Assembly: GCF_014647515.1 (NCBI RefSeq)
Contig: NZ_BMPI01000030.1
Location: 62,001 to 126,000 of the forward strand
DNA length: 64,000 nt
Direction: 5' to 3'
Source of the DNA: Dactylosporangium sucinum
Lineage (GTDB): Bacteria; Actinomycetota; Actinomycetes; Mycobacteriales; Micromonosporaceae
Part shown: in pieces, positions 23,963 to 31,533 of the stretch
How positions within the stretch are numbered: the first letter of the stretch is position 1
Layout of the letters: every line of letters starts with the position of its first letter
Program-made: the position numbers and the translations under genes
The notes under the pieces: model-generated
Databases searched by the model: none
Told to the model about the DNA's origin: nothing
Seen by the model: only the letters and a program-made list of their open reading frames with translations

Positions 23963-24333
23963 TGGCATCGATCACGGTCACCGGCAATGCGATCGACATC
24001 CGGTTCACCGGTTGGGAGCGGATGTGGATCTGGCGGGAGCGGCTCTCGCTGCCGCTCACCGCGGTGCGGCAGGTCGTCCAGGTGGACAACCCGCTCCGGC
24101 TGGCCCGTGGCGCCCGGCGGGGGTATGCGGTGACCGGCTTCGCCAAGGTCGGCGTCTGGGGTCTGTTCGGTGGTCCCCGGCAGCTCGTGGCGGCCCGCCG
24201 GGGCGAGCCCGGGCTGCGCCTGGTGCTGGACCGGGCGGCGGCCGGCGGCGAGTTCGACGAGGTCGTGCTCTCCAGCCCGGCCGCGCCGGGCCTCGCGGAG
24301 ACGATCAGGCGTGCGATGGCGGCCCGCGCATGA
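23962..24333 (+). CDS. Unknown small protein in an ABC transporter operon
   Basis: 123 residues. The start overlaps the regulator stop (TGATG), and its stop overlaps the ATPase start (ATGA). The sequence MASITVTGNAIDIRFTGWERMWIWRERLSLPL followed by beta-rich segments and ADVELVL-like strands (GLRLVLDRAAAGGEFDEVVLSS) suggests a PH-like beta barrel. No transmembrane helix or signal peptide is clear. No family is recognised; context suggests an accessory role in regulating or assembling the exporter. Confidence 0.65.
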   Translation: MASITVTGNAIDIRFTGWERMWIWRERLSLPLTAVRQVVQVDNPLRLARGARRGYAVTGFAKVGVWGLFGGPRQLVAARRGEPGLRLVLDRAAAGGEFDEVVLSSPAAPGLAETIRRAMAARA

Positions 24334-25262
24334 CCGGCGACCGCCTGGCGATCGAAGTGTCGCGCCTGACGAAGCGCTTCGGTGACGTCACCGCCGTACG
24401 CGATCTGAGCTTCACCGTGGAACCCGGCGTCGTCACCGGGTTTCTCGGCCCGAACGGCGCCGGCAAGACCACCACGATGCGGATGGTGACCGGGCTGGTG
24501 TCGCCCACCAGCGGCACCGCCACGATCGGCGGGCAGCCGTACAGCCGGCTGGCCCGGCCGTCGCGCACGGTTGGCGCGGTGTTCGATGCCAACGCGTTCC
24601 ACCCCGGCCACACCGCCCGCGACCACCTGCGCGTCTACGCCGCGATGGGCGGCTGTCCGGACAGCCGGGTCACGGAACTGCTGGACCTGCTCGGCCTCGC
24701 CGAGGCCGCCGACCGCCGCACCCGCGGGTTCTCCACAGGCATGCGGCAACGGCTCAGCCTCGCCACGGCGCTGCTCGGCGACCCTCGCGTACTGCTGCTG
24801 GACGAACCCGGCAACGGCCTGGACCCGGAGGGCATGTCGTGGCTGCGCGGCTTGCTGCGCCGGCTGGCCGACCAGGGCCGCACCGTCCTGGTCTCCAGCC
24901 ACATGCTCAGCGAGATCCAACAGCTCGTGGACGACGTGGTGGTGATCCGGCGCGGCGAACTCGTCGCCGCCGGGCCATGGTCCCGGCTCGCCGGCCCGCC
25001 GGCGGTGCTGGTCACCTCACCCGACGCCGAGGCCCTCGCCTCCGCGCTGACGGCCGGCCCGGCCAACGGCGGCGCCGTCCCGTTCGTCGAAGTCGTCGGG
25101 CCCGACCGGCTGCGAGTGCACGGGCTGGACGCGCCGGGCGTCGCCGACCTCGCTGCCGCCCGCCGCCTGCGGGTGCACGAGCTGGTCACCGAAAGCACCA
25201 GCCTCGAACAACTCTTCCTCCACCTGACCACCGACGAGGCGGCCACCCGATGCATCTCTTGA
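24330..25262 (+). CDS. ABC transporter ATP-binding protein
   Basis: 310 residues. Walker A is GPNGAGKTT (40-48), the signature is FSTGMRQRLSLA, Walker B is VLLLDEPGNGLDPEG and the switch His is in VSSHMLSE. This is a drug/bacitracin-type (CcmA/YhaQ-like) ATPase that powers an efflux or membrane-stress exporter with the permease encoded next. The permease ATG at 25250 lies inside its 3' end (13-bp overlap). Confidence 0.92.
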   Translation: MTGDRLAIEVSRLTKRFGDVTAVRDLSFTVEPGVVTGFLGPNGAGKTTTMRMVTGLVSPTSGTATIGGQPYSRLARPSRTVGAVFDANAFHPGHTARDHLRVYAAMGGCPDSRVTELLDLLGLAEAADRRTRGFSTGMRQRLSLATALLGDPRVLLLDEPGNGLDPEGMSWLRGLLRRLADQGRTVLVSSHMLSEIQQLVDDVVVIRRGELVAAGPWSRLAGPPAVLVTSPDAEALASALTAGPANGGAVPFVEVVGPDRLRVHGLDAPGVADLAAARRLRVHELVTESTSLEQLFLHLTTDEAATRCIS

Positions 25263-26047
25263 TCAAAGCGGAGTTTCGCAGGCTGATGGCCACCCGGATG
25301 TGGGGCGGACTGCTGCTCGCCGCCGCCCTGCTGGGCGGCGGCATGATCGGCGCCATGGCGCTGGTCGGCCCGGAGAACTTCGACCCGCCGATGCCGGGAC
25401 TGGACACCGAGACCGGCCTCCGCTCGATCCTCGGCATCCTCGGCATCACCGCATTCGTGCCGGCGGCCGCCGGCACCCTCGCGGTCACGTCCGAGTACCG
25501 GCACCGCACCGCCGCCGTTACCTTCCTGTTCGCGCCGCGCCGCGGGCGGGTGCTCGCCGCCAAACTCGCCACCTACGCGGTCGTCGGCCTTGCATACGGG
25601 CTCATCCTCGCGAGCACCGCCGCGGTGGCGCTGTTCACCGTCGCTGCCGCTCGCGGTGTCTCACTCGGTCTGCCGGCCGCCACCGTGCTGGCGCTGCTCG
25701 CCCGCATCGCCGTCGCGATGGTGGTGTACCTGCTCATCGGAGTCGGAATGGGCGCCCTCATCCGCAACCAGGTCGCAGCCCTGAGCGTCGTGATCGGCTA
25801 CCTGTACCTGGGTGAGCCGGTGCTCATGATGATCCCCGGCGTGAACACGCTCTACCCGGTCCTGCCCGGGGGAGCCACCGCCGCGCTCATCGACTTCACC
25901 TACCTCGCCGACGCCATGTCCGAACAACTCGGCAGCGGCGCCGTCCAGCTCCTCCCACCGGCAGCCGGCGCCCTCCTGCTCACCGCGTACGCGCTGACCG
26001 CCTCGGCGATCGCCGTGATCGCCCCCATGCGCCGCGACATCACCTGA
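25250..26047 (+). CDS. ABC-2-type transporter permease
   Basis: 265 residues with six predicted helices, starting LIKAEFRRLMATRMWGGLLLAAALLG, the amphipathic-then-TM1 opening of ABC-2 permeases. The family-like segment LAVTSEYRHRTAAVTFLFAPRRGRVLAAKL lies between TM2 and TM3. It pairs with the preceding ATPase. A large periplasmic domain is absent. The substrate is unknown. Confidence 0.88.
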   Translation: MHLLIKAEFRRLMATRMWGGLLLAAALLGGGMIGAMALVGPENFDPPMPGLDTETGLRSILGILGITAFVPAAAGTLAVTSEYRHRTAAVTFLFAPRRGRVLAAKLATYAVVGLAYGLILASTAAVALFTVAAARGVSLGLPAATVLALLARIAVAMVVYLLIGVGMGALIRNQVAALSVVIGYLYLGEPVLMMIPGVNTLYPVLPGGATAALIDFTYLADAMSEQLGSGAVQLLPPAAGALLLTAYALTASAIAVIAPMRRDIT

Positions 26048-26173
26048 CCGCCGGATCGAACGTCACTTCCATCCCGGCCTCCAGTGACAGATGCAGGTCA
26101 GCGGCGTCGGGATGGATCGGCATCGTGGTCGACCTTGACATGCCAGTGCGGGCACGCGTACAAACAGCAGACA

Positions 26174-26187
26174 TGAGAGCGCTCTCA
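26174..26187. promoter_or_regulatory. LacI-type operator, perfect palindrome
   Basis: TGAGAGCGCTCTCA is a perfect 14-bp dyad with the AGCGCT core of actinomycete LacI-family operators. It is 155 bp before a LacI-like gene and is followed by the dyad CAGTAA-N6-TTACTG at 26189-26206. Confidence 0.7.
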
Positions 26188-26218
26188 CCAGTAAACAAAC
26201 TTACTGTTAAACCGCCTG

Positions 26219-26230
26219 GAAAGCGCTCTC
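26219..26230. promoter_or_regulatory. Second LacI-type operator (imperfect)
   Basis: GAAAGCGCTCTC shares the AGCGCT core with the perfect site 45 bp upstream. The spacing of about 4.3 turns would allow looping or cooperative binding. Between the sites the sequence is unusually AT-rich for this genome. The rest of 26048-26342 holds no gene I recognise. Confidence 0.6.
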
Positions 26231-26342
26231 GCACCCGCGCCCTTGGGAAGGTCGACATGCGTCCAGCTGCACGACCCCGACAACACCGGCGGCTCACCGT
26301 CGCCGGGGCGACGCGCCGGGCTCGGCGTTGACAGGGGATGGA

Positions 26343-27146
26343 ATGCAGAACCTCAGTACCTCAACGTTGTCGACGGCGCCGCTGCCGGACGATCCCGTGC
26401 CGGCCGGTGCGGTGTCGGTGCGGTGCGCGTACTCGCTGGCCGGCCCGCACCGGCTCGTCGTCGGGGCCGTCGCCGACGCGCTGGAGCGGCACGGCATGGC
26501 GGTCCGGCTCGGCGCCGCACCGGCCGACCCGGCCGACGTCCGCGGGACGATCCTGGTCGGCCCGGGCGAGCCGGGGCGCGACCCCTGCGTGCTCGTCGAC
26601 ACCCGGCCCCCGCCGCGGCGCGACGACGCCGCGGTGTGGTCCGACCAGCGGGCCGGGGCCCGCAGCATCGTGACGCACCTGGTCGGGTTCGGCCACCGCC
26701 GCATCGCCGCGGTCGCCGACGCCCGGGACGCGGCGCCGCCCCACAGCTGGCTCGCCGTCGTGCCCGAACCGCGCCGGGTCCGCCTGGTCGACGGCGCCGA
26801 CGAGCGAGCGGGATGGCTGGCCGCGCGGGAGCTCCTCGCCCGCGCCGAGCCGCCGACCGCCGTCGTCTGCGGCGACGACCGGCTGGCGGCCGGCGTCCTG
26901 CGCGCCGCGCACGAGCGTGGCATCCGCGTGCCGCGGGACCTGTCCGTCGCGGCGTTCGACGTCGCGGGTCTCGGCGCGTTCACCCGGCCGGACCTCACCG
27001 TCGTACGGCACCGGTGGGCCGAGCTGGGCCACCACGCGGCCGCGGTACTGCTGGAGCTGCTCGACGGCGCCGCCGAGGTGCCGTCGCGCATCGAGGTGCC
27101 GGCCGAGCTCGTCATCGGCGGCTCGACCGGTCCGGCCCCACAGTGA
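26343..27146 (+). CDS. LacI-like effector-binding protein lacking the DNA-binding domain
   Basis: 267 residues from ATG 26343 (a TTG at 26328 would add five). The periplasmic-binding-type LacI core is clear: ARSIVTHLVGFGHRRIAAVADA, WLAARELLARAEPPTAVVCGDDRLAAGVLRAAHERGIRVPRDLSVAAFDVAGLGAFTRPDLTVV. The normal 60-residue HTH and hinge are absent and the first 35 residues look unrelated. It cannot bind DNA like a normal LacI protein, unless it pairs with another factor. Two LacI-type operators lie upstream, so this may be a decayed or repurposed repressor. Confidence 0.75.
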   Translation: MQNLSTSTLSTAPLPDDPVPAGAVSVRCAYSLAGPHRLVVGAVADALERHGMAVRLGAAPADPADVRGTILVGPGEPGRDPCVLVDTRPPPRRDDAAVWSDQRAGARSIVTHLVGFGHRRIAAVADARDAAPPHSWLAVVPEPRRVRLVDGADERAGWLAARELLARAEPPTAVVCGDDRLAAGVLRAAHERGIRVPRDLSVAAFDVAGLGAFTRPDLTVVRHRWAELGHHAAAVLLELLDGAAEVPSRIEVPAELVIGGSTGPAPQ

Positions 27147-27177
27147 TGCCTGGCGCCGCGCGATGCGAGGTGATGGG

Positions 27178-28137
27178 ATGTCCGGTGTGACGGGGGAGCG
27201 CGGCACGACTGCGGCGGCGTACGCCGACTTCGCGGTCCGCGAGGCCCGCGGGGTGTCGCCGGCCTACGAGCGGCTGTGCCTGGCCATCGCCCGCGACGAG
27301 GCCGTCCTGGCGCTGCTGGAGACCGTGCCGCCGGCCAAACGCCAGCCGAACCTGCTGCTGGCTGTCGTGCGCTTCCTCGGTGGTACCGCTGCGGATCCTG
27401 CGGCATTTCACGACTTCACGATCGAGCACTGGCCGGCGGTCGAGGACGGGCTGCGGACCAGGTCCACGCAGACCAACGAGGCCGGCCGGTGCGCGCTGTT
27501 GCTGCCCGCGCTCGCCCGGCTGCCGCAGCCGCTCGCGCTGCTGGAGGTCGGCTGCGCCGCCGGGCTGGGCCTGTACCCGGACCGGTACGCATACCGTTAC
27601 GGCGGGGCGGTCGTCGGCGCCGGCGAACCCGTCCTCGACTGCGACCTCACCGGCGCCGTGCCGCCGCCGGGGCGACCGTCGGTGGCGTGGCGGGCCGGCC
27701 TCGACCTGAACCCGCTCGACGTGACCGCCGCCGCCGACCTGGCCTGGCTGGAGGCGCTGATCTGGCCCGAGCACGAGCACCGCCGCGCCCGCCTGCGCGC
27801 CGCCGCCGCGATCGCGGCCGCCGACCCGCCGGTGCTGGTCCGCGGCGACCTGGTGGACGACCTCCCGGCGCTGGCCGCGCAGGCGCCGCCGGACGCGACC
27901 CTGGTCGTGTTCCACACCTCGGTGCTGTACCAGGTGCCGCCCGCACGCCGAGCGGCGTTCGTCGACCTGGTCCGGTCGCTGCCGGCCCACTGGATCTCGG
28001 TCGAGGCCCCGGACGTCGTGCCGTTCGAGTCACTGCCGCCACCCCCGGACAGCACGCTGCACAACGTCCTCTCCCTCGACGGCACCCCGTTGGCCTGGAC
28101 CCGCGGCCACGGCGAGGCCATGCGGTGGTTCGGCTGA
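27178..28137 (+). CDS. DUF2332 family protein
   Basis: 319 residues. Hallmarks of DUF2332 are YADFAVREARGVSPAYERLCLAIARDEAVLALL, PPAKRQPNLLLAVVRFL, TQTNEAGRCALLLPAL, LLEVGCAAGLGLYPDRYAYRYG, and a C-terminal VVFHTSVLYQVPPARR. The LEVGCAAGLGL motif resembles the SAM-binding loop, so the family is probably methyltransferase-like, but no activity is established. The start at 27178 is 31 bp after the LacI-like stop and follows GAGGTGA; GTG 27187 is an alternative. Confidence 0.88.
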   Translation: MSGVTGERGTTAAAYADFAVREARGVSPAYERLCLAIARDEAVLALLETVPPAKRQPNLLLAVVRFLGGTAADPAAFHDFTIEHWPAVEDGLRTRSTQTNEAGRCALLLPALARLPQPLALLEVGCAAGLGLYPDRYAYRYGGAVVGAGEPVLDCDLTGAVPPPGRPSVAWRAGLDLNPLDVTAAADLAWLEALIWPEHEHRRARLRAAAAIAAADPPVLVRGDLVDDLPALAAQAPPDATLVVFHTSVLYQVPPARRAAFVDLVRSLPAHWISVEAPDVVPFESLPPPPDSTLHNVLSLDGTPLAWTRGHGEAMRWFG

Positions 28138-28156
28138 CGCAGCGCTCCCGGCCGGG

Positions 28157-28822
28157 CTACGGCCGCGGCGGTGGGGAACCGGGCACGACCAGGCCGGACT
28201 CGTAGGCCAGGACGACGGCCTGGGCGCGGTCGCGGAGGGCGAGCTTCTGCAGCAGGTGGCGGATGTGGGTCTTCACGGTCGCCATCGAGATCACCAGGTC
28301 CGCCGCGATGTCGGTGTTGGACAGGCCGCGGCCGATGAGCTGGAGGATCTCGCGTTCCCGCGCGGTGAGGTCGTCCAGGCCCGTCGCGGGTGGGGCGGCG
28401 GCCGGACGGGTCACGTAGTGGTCCACCAGGCGGCGCAGCACCGACGGGGCGAACAGGGCCTCGCCCGCGGCCACCGTGTGCACCGCCTCGACCAGCTGGC
28501 GGCGGCCCACGTCCTTGAGCAGGAAGCCGCTCGCCCCCGCCTGCAGCGCGGCGAACACGTGCTCGTCCAGGTCGAACGTCGTCAGGATGAGGACCCGCGT
28601 GTCCAGGCCGGCCTCGACGATCCGGCGGGTCGCGGCGATGCCGTCCGTGCCGGGCATGCGCACGTCCATCAGCGCCACATCGGGGCGTAGGCGTTCCGCG
28701 AGGGCGGCGGCCTCGGCGCCGTCCTCGGCCTCGCCGGCGACGTCCAGGCCGGCGACCTCGAGGATGAGCCGCAGCCCGGACCGCACGACGTCCTGGTCGT
28801 CGGCGATGAGCACGCTCGTCAT
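28157..28822 (-). CDS. NarL/LuxR-family response regulator
   Basis: 221 residues from ATG 28822. The receiver shows VLIADDQDVVRSGLRLILE and phosphoacceptor Asp in VALMDVRMPGTDG; the LuxR-type HTH lies at about 150-210 (LTAREREILQLIGRGLSNTDIAADLVISMATVKTHIRHLLQKL). Its partner histidine kinase is encoded upstream on the same strand, separated by a 334-bp spacer with a 36-bp minisatellite. The likely target is the divergently placed membrane-protein gene at 30458. Confidence 0.93.
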   Translation of the reverse strand: MTSVLIADDQDVVRSGLRLILEVAGLDVAGEAEDGAEAAALAERLRPDVALMDVRMPGTDGIAATRRIVEAGLDTRVLILTTFDLDEHVFAALQAGASGFLLKDVGRRQLVEAVHTVAAGEALFAPSVLRRLVDHYVTRPAAAPPATGLDDLTAREREILQLIGRGLSNTDIAADLVISMATVKTHIRHLLQKLALRDRAQAVVLAYESGLVVPGSPPPRP

Positions 28823-28898
28823 GCCGCCGCCCGAGTTTGGTGTCGGAGCTGGGCACCGGCCTTGACCCGCGGGCAGGCCAGGACCGGGGAGTGGGGCC

Positions 28899-29042
28899 GA
28901 GCGCCGGCCCCGGCCCGCACCACGAGGCGGGGCTGAGCGCCGGGCTCGGCCCGCACCACGAGGCGGGGCTGAGCGCCGGGCTCGGCCCGCACCACGAGGC
29001 GGCGCCGAGTGCCGGCCCCGGCCCGGACCATGAGGCGGCGCT
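28899..29042. repeat. 36-bp tandem repeat (four units)
   Basis: Units at 28899-28934, 28935-28970, 28971-29006 and 29007-29042; units 1-3 are nearly identical and unit 4 is diverged, with a degenerate fifth after it. Each unit contains GCACCACGAGGCGG. The repeat lies in the gap between kinase and response-regulator genes and keeps a frame of 12 residues open on both strands, but no start or signal suggests a protein. Confidence 0.85.
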
Positions 29043-29156
29043 GAGGGCTGGCCTCGAACCGCGGCCGGGCTCGCACCACGGCGCGGGGTGGGAGCGGGAC
29101 GGCGCGGGGCCGGGCGGGGGCGCGCGAAGCCGGCCCGGTGGCAGCGGCCGTGGGTG

Positions 29157-30293
29157 TCATGTGGCCTCGATCGGGAGACGGGCGTGCACCTCGAACCCGC
29201 CGTCGGCCGAGTTGCCGGTGGTGAGGGCGCCGCCGTGGATGCGGACTCGCTCGCGCATGCCGACCAGGCCGTGGGCGTCCGGGGAGGGTGTGCCGTGCGC
29301 GCCCGGGCCCTGGTCGTGCACGGCGATCTCCAGGGCGTCCGGGCGCCAGCGTAAGCCGATCCGCACCGCAGCACCCGGGGCGTGCTTGACGGCGTTGGTC
29401 AGCGCCTCCTGCACGATGCGATACGCCGACAGGTCGAGGCTCGGTGGCAGCGTCACCGGGGCGCCGTCCACCGCCAGGTCGACCGCCTGGCCGCCGTCGC
29501 GGGCGCGGTCCAGCAGGGCGGGCAGGCGGGCCAGGCCCGGCAGCGGCTCCAGCGCGGCGTCGCTCTCGTCGGCGCGCAGGACGCCCAGCAGGCGGCGCAT
29601 CTCGGTGAGGGCCTGGCCGGCGCTGCCGCGGATCGTCGACAGGGGGCGCCGGGCCAGGGCGGGGTCCCGCTCGAGCGCGGCCTCGGCGGCGTCGGCCTGC
29701 AGGGCGATGACGCTGATCGCGTGGGCGACCAGGTCGTGCAGCTCGCGGGCGATGCGGGCGCGCTCGTCGGCGACCGCGGCCCGCTCGCGGCGGTCGCGCT
29801 CCTGCTCGAGGTGCGCGGCGAGCTCCTCCAGCCGCCGCTGGCGGCGCCGCTGCCGGCGCGCGAGGACGCCGACCGCCGCCGGGGCCAGCACGCCCACGAC
29901 GGCGCCGACGAAGTCGCCGGCGTGCGCGGGTTGCTCAGCGGTGCCGATGATCGAGAACACCGTGCCGATGAGCACGACGGCGGCCGCGAGATGCGGGTCC
30001 GGCACGTGGGCGGTGACCGCGAAGAACAGCAGGAACGCCGCGATATACCCGACGAGGACGAAACCGTCGGCGGGCACCAGCCACACCGCCGAGCCGACGA
30101 GGGCCGCTGCCACCGGCTGGCTGCGCCGCCAGGCGATCGGCGCGGTCGAGCCGAGCGCGATCAGGGCGCCGGCGAGCGGCGGGGCGATCGGCAGGAACAC
30201 GAGGACCTGCGCGAGCGCGATGGCGGCGAGGACGGCGGCGGCGACCCGATCCACCGTCTCGGGCCGCGGCCACCGGGACACGGCGGCGGGCAC
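29157..30293 (-). CDS. NarL-type sensor histidine kinase (HisKA_3)
   Basis: 378 residues from a GTG at 30293. Five to six hydrophobic helices fill residues 15-145, followed by a coiled coil rich in Arg and Glu (RRQRRRQRRLEELAAHLEQERDRRER). HisKA_3 is VADERARIARELHDLVAHAISVIALQADAAEAAL with the phospho-His in ELHD; the ATPase domain has VQEALTNAVKHAPG and GLVGMRERVRIHGG. It phosphorylates the NarL-type regulator encoded next. The membrane-embedded sensor suggests an envelope or lipid signal. Confidence 0.92.
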   Translation of the reverse strand: MPAAVSRWPRPETVDRVAAAVLAAIALAQVLVFLPIAPPLAGALIALGSTAPIAWRRSQPVAAALVGSAVWLVPADGFVLVGYIAAFLLFFAVTAHVPDPHLAAAVVLIGTVFSIIGTAEQPAHAGDFVGAVVGVLAPAAVGVLARRQRRRQRRLEELAAHLEQERDRRERAAVADERARIARELHDLVAHAISVIALQADAAEAALERDPALARRPLSTIRGSAGQALTEMRRLLGVLRADESDAALEPLPGLARLPALLDRARDGGQAVDLAVDGAPVTLPPSLDLSAYRIVQEALTNAVKHAPGAAVRIGLRWRPDALEIAVHDQGPGAHGTPSPDAHGLVGMRERVRIHGGALTTGNSADGGFEVHARLPIEAT

Positions 30294-30327
30294 GACGCAA
30301 CGGTAGGCGTCCCGGCCCCGCTTGTCG

Positions 30328-30343
30328 TCAGCCCCTGGGCTGA
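30328..30343. promoter_or_regulatory. TCAGCCC dyad between kinase and membrane-protein genes
   Basis: TCAGCCC (30328-30334) and GGGCTGA (30337-30343) form a perfect dyad with a 2-bp centre. It lies between the divergent histidine kinase (start 30293) and the small membrane protein (start 30458), a suitable place for the response-regulator site. Confidence 0.5.
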
Positions 30344-30457
30344 GCCGCGGGTCAGACCAGTGCGGCAGGACAGGTTCCGCCCTCGGGTCGACGTGCCCGG
30401 GCCGCTGCCGGGCGCAGGATCGGCGGCATCGAAGTCACGTCTCACCGGAGGTACACC

Positions 30458-30853
30458 ATGAGCATCACCGAAACCGTCGCGCCGGTCGCCACCCGCAAGC
30501 GGGTCCCGGTCGCGGTCCGCATCGCGCAGTTCGTCCTGCTGGTCCCGCTGGGCGCGTTCCAGCTCGTCGCGTCCGTCGCCTTCTCGCTCACCATGCCGAT
30601 GTCCGGCCGGGACTACGCCGTCGCCGCCTGGGCGGTGCTGATGTCGCTGGCCTGCGTGGTCACCGGCCTGCGGCTCGGCCGGGGCGGCCGCGCGCTGCGC
30701 GGCGCGCTGGGCCTGCTCGCCGCGCAGACGGCGTTCAGCCTGGTGAAGCTGACCGTGTTCGGCGAGTCGGCCTCGCTGGTGTTCCTCGCCGTGGTCGCGG
30801 TGGGCGCCGGGCTGCTCGCCCTGCCGGCGAGCCGGCAGCACTTCCGCGCCTGA
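30458..30853 (+). CDS. Small four-helix membrane protein of unknown function
   Basis: 131 residues from ATG 30458 behind GGAGGT. Four hydrophobic helices are visible (about 24-46, 55-75, 82-100, 104-122) with short basic loops, and the N-terminus is SITETVAPVATRKRVPV. It is divergent from the two-component operon, an arrangement in which the small membrane protein is often the regulated target or a feedback partner of the membrane-bound kinase. No family is recognised. Confidence 0.7.
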   Translation: MSITETVAPVATRKRVPVAVRIAQFVLLVPLGAFQLVASVAFSLTMPMSGRDYAVAAWAVLMSLACVVTGLRLGRGGRALRGALGLLAAQTAFSLVKLTVFGESASLVFLAVVAVGAGLLALPASRQHFRA

Positions 30854-30927
30854 CCGCCACCGTCAGCCCCGCCGCCGCAGCCCCGCCCGACCGCCGCCGC
30901 GGCCACACCGACGTGGCCGCGGCGGCC

Positions 30928-31067
30928 GGCGCTCAGCAAGGCGGCCGGCGCTCAGCAAGGCAGCCGAGGTCGTCGCGGCGCGGTCGTCGGCTCGCGGCGC
31001 GGCCGCCGCGGCGGCCGGCGCCGTCGCGGCGCGGCCGGCGCTCAGCAAGGCGGCCGAGGTCGTCGCG
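30928..31067. repeat. GGCGCTCAGCAAGG repeats in a GC-rich spacer
   Basis: GGCGCTCAGCAAGG occurs at 30928-30941, 30947-30960 and 31037-31050; copies 2 and 3 are followed by near-identical C-A/G-GCCGAGGTCGTCGCG, giving a 36-bp duplication 90 bp apart. No coding signal is convincing between 30854 and 31533. Confidence 0.7.
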
Positions 31068-31089
31068 CTGGGACCGTGGGGTGGCCTCA

Positions 31090-31145
31090 AGTTGACCTTG
31101 GTGACTTACCGCCGCCCCGGCGACCGAGATCCACCAAGGTCAACT
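31090..31145. repeat. Inverted repeat with 14-bp arms
   Basis: AGTTGACCTTGGTG (31090-31103) and CACCAAGGTCAACT (31132-31145) are perfect reverse complements around a 28-nt loop. The style (long arms, 28-nt loop, stand-alone in a spacer) parallels the element at 11911-11987, although the sequences differ. Confidence 0.75.
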
Positions 31146-31174
31146 GGCCGAAGCCGGTCGCACCCCGGCCGCCT

Positions 31175-31231
31175 GGCGGGGGCGGGGGCGGGGCGGGGGC
31201 GGGGCGGGGGCGGGGCGGGGGCGGGGCGGGA
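31175..31231 (+). repeat. G-rich 11-bp repeat (potential G-quadruplex)
   Basis: About ten runs of three to five G separated by single C, with period GGGGGCGGGGC. The tract could form G-quadruplexes on the top strand. It lies 300 bp upstream of the mannanase promoter. Confidence 0.75.
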
Positions 31232-31336
31232 GGTGCGACGCCCCGGAGCGGCGCGCGACGGCCCGCTGACGGACGCGCGGTCCGCGCGGCGGCAGAGTGC
31301 CCCTGACGCCTTCGCGGGCGAGTTTTCCAGACCGAC

Positions 31337-31365
31337 CACATAGGCGCGCGGTGCGCGCCTATGTG
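31337..31365. repeat. Perfect 13-bp hairpin
   Basis: CACATAGGCGCGC (31337-31349), loop GGT, GCGCGCCTATGTG (31353-31365). No T-run follows on either strand. It could be a symmetric terminator isolating the mannanase promoter or a protein-binding site. Confidence 0.65.
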
Positions 31366-31393
31366 AAGCGGATAAGTTCGAAGATCCTTCGGC

Positions 31394-31444
31394 TTGACTG
31401 CGGTGGCGCGGGGTCGTAGCGTAGCCGCTACTTAAGCGCTTTAG
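31394..31444 (+). promoter_or_regulatory. Promoter with LacI-type operator for the mannanase operon
   Basis: TTGACT (31394-31399), 17 bp, TAGCGT (31417-31422) is a good vegetative actinomycete promoter. CTTAAGCGCTTTAG (31431-31444), an almost perfect dyad with an AGCGCT core, overlaps the expected start of transcription. This is the arrangement expected for repression by a LacI-family sugar regulator and induction by manno- or cello-oligosaccharides. Confidence 0.7.
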
Positions 31445-31533
31445 CTGATCGCGATCAATGCCGCTGCCCTGTGGCGCCGACGGGGTGGCGGGCCCCACAC
31501 CCCGCCCGATCGATCAGGAAGCGAAGGAACCGA

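Noticed and set aside
26040..26297. 85-codon minus-strand frame in the LacI-operator spacer
   Set aside because: Its last 25 residues (MPIHPDAADLHLSLEAG) look protein-like, but the rest crosses the operators and shows no family or ribosome site; kept as spacer.
28899..29042. Tandem repeat as a CRISPR array
   Set aside because: Units are contiguous without unique spacers and no cas genes are present.
31371..31390. GTTCGAAGATCC resembling a tRNA T-loop
   Set aside because: The flanking bases do not pair into a 5-bp T-stem and no acceptor, D or anticodon arms can be built around it.
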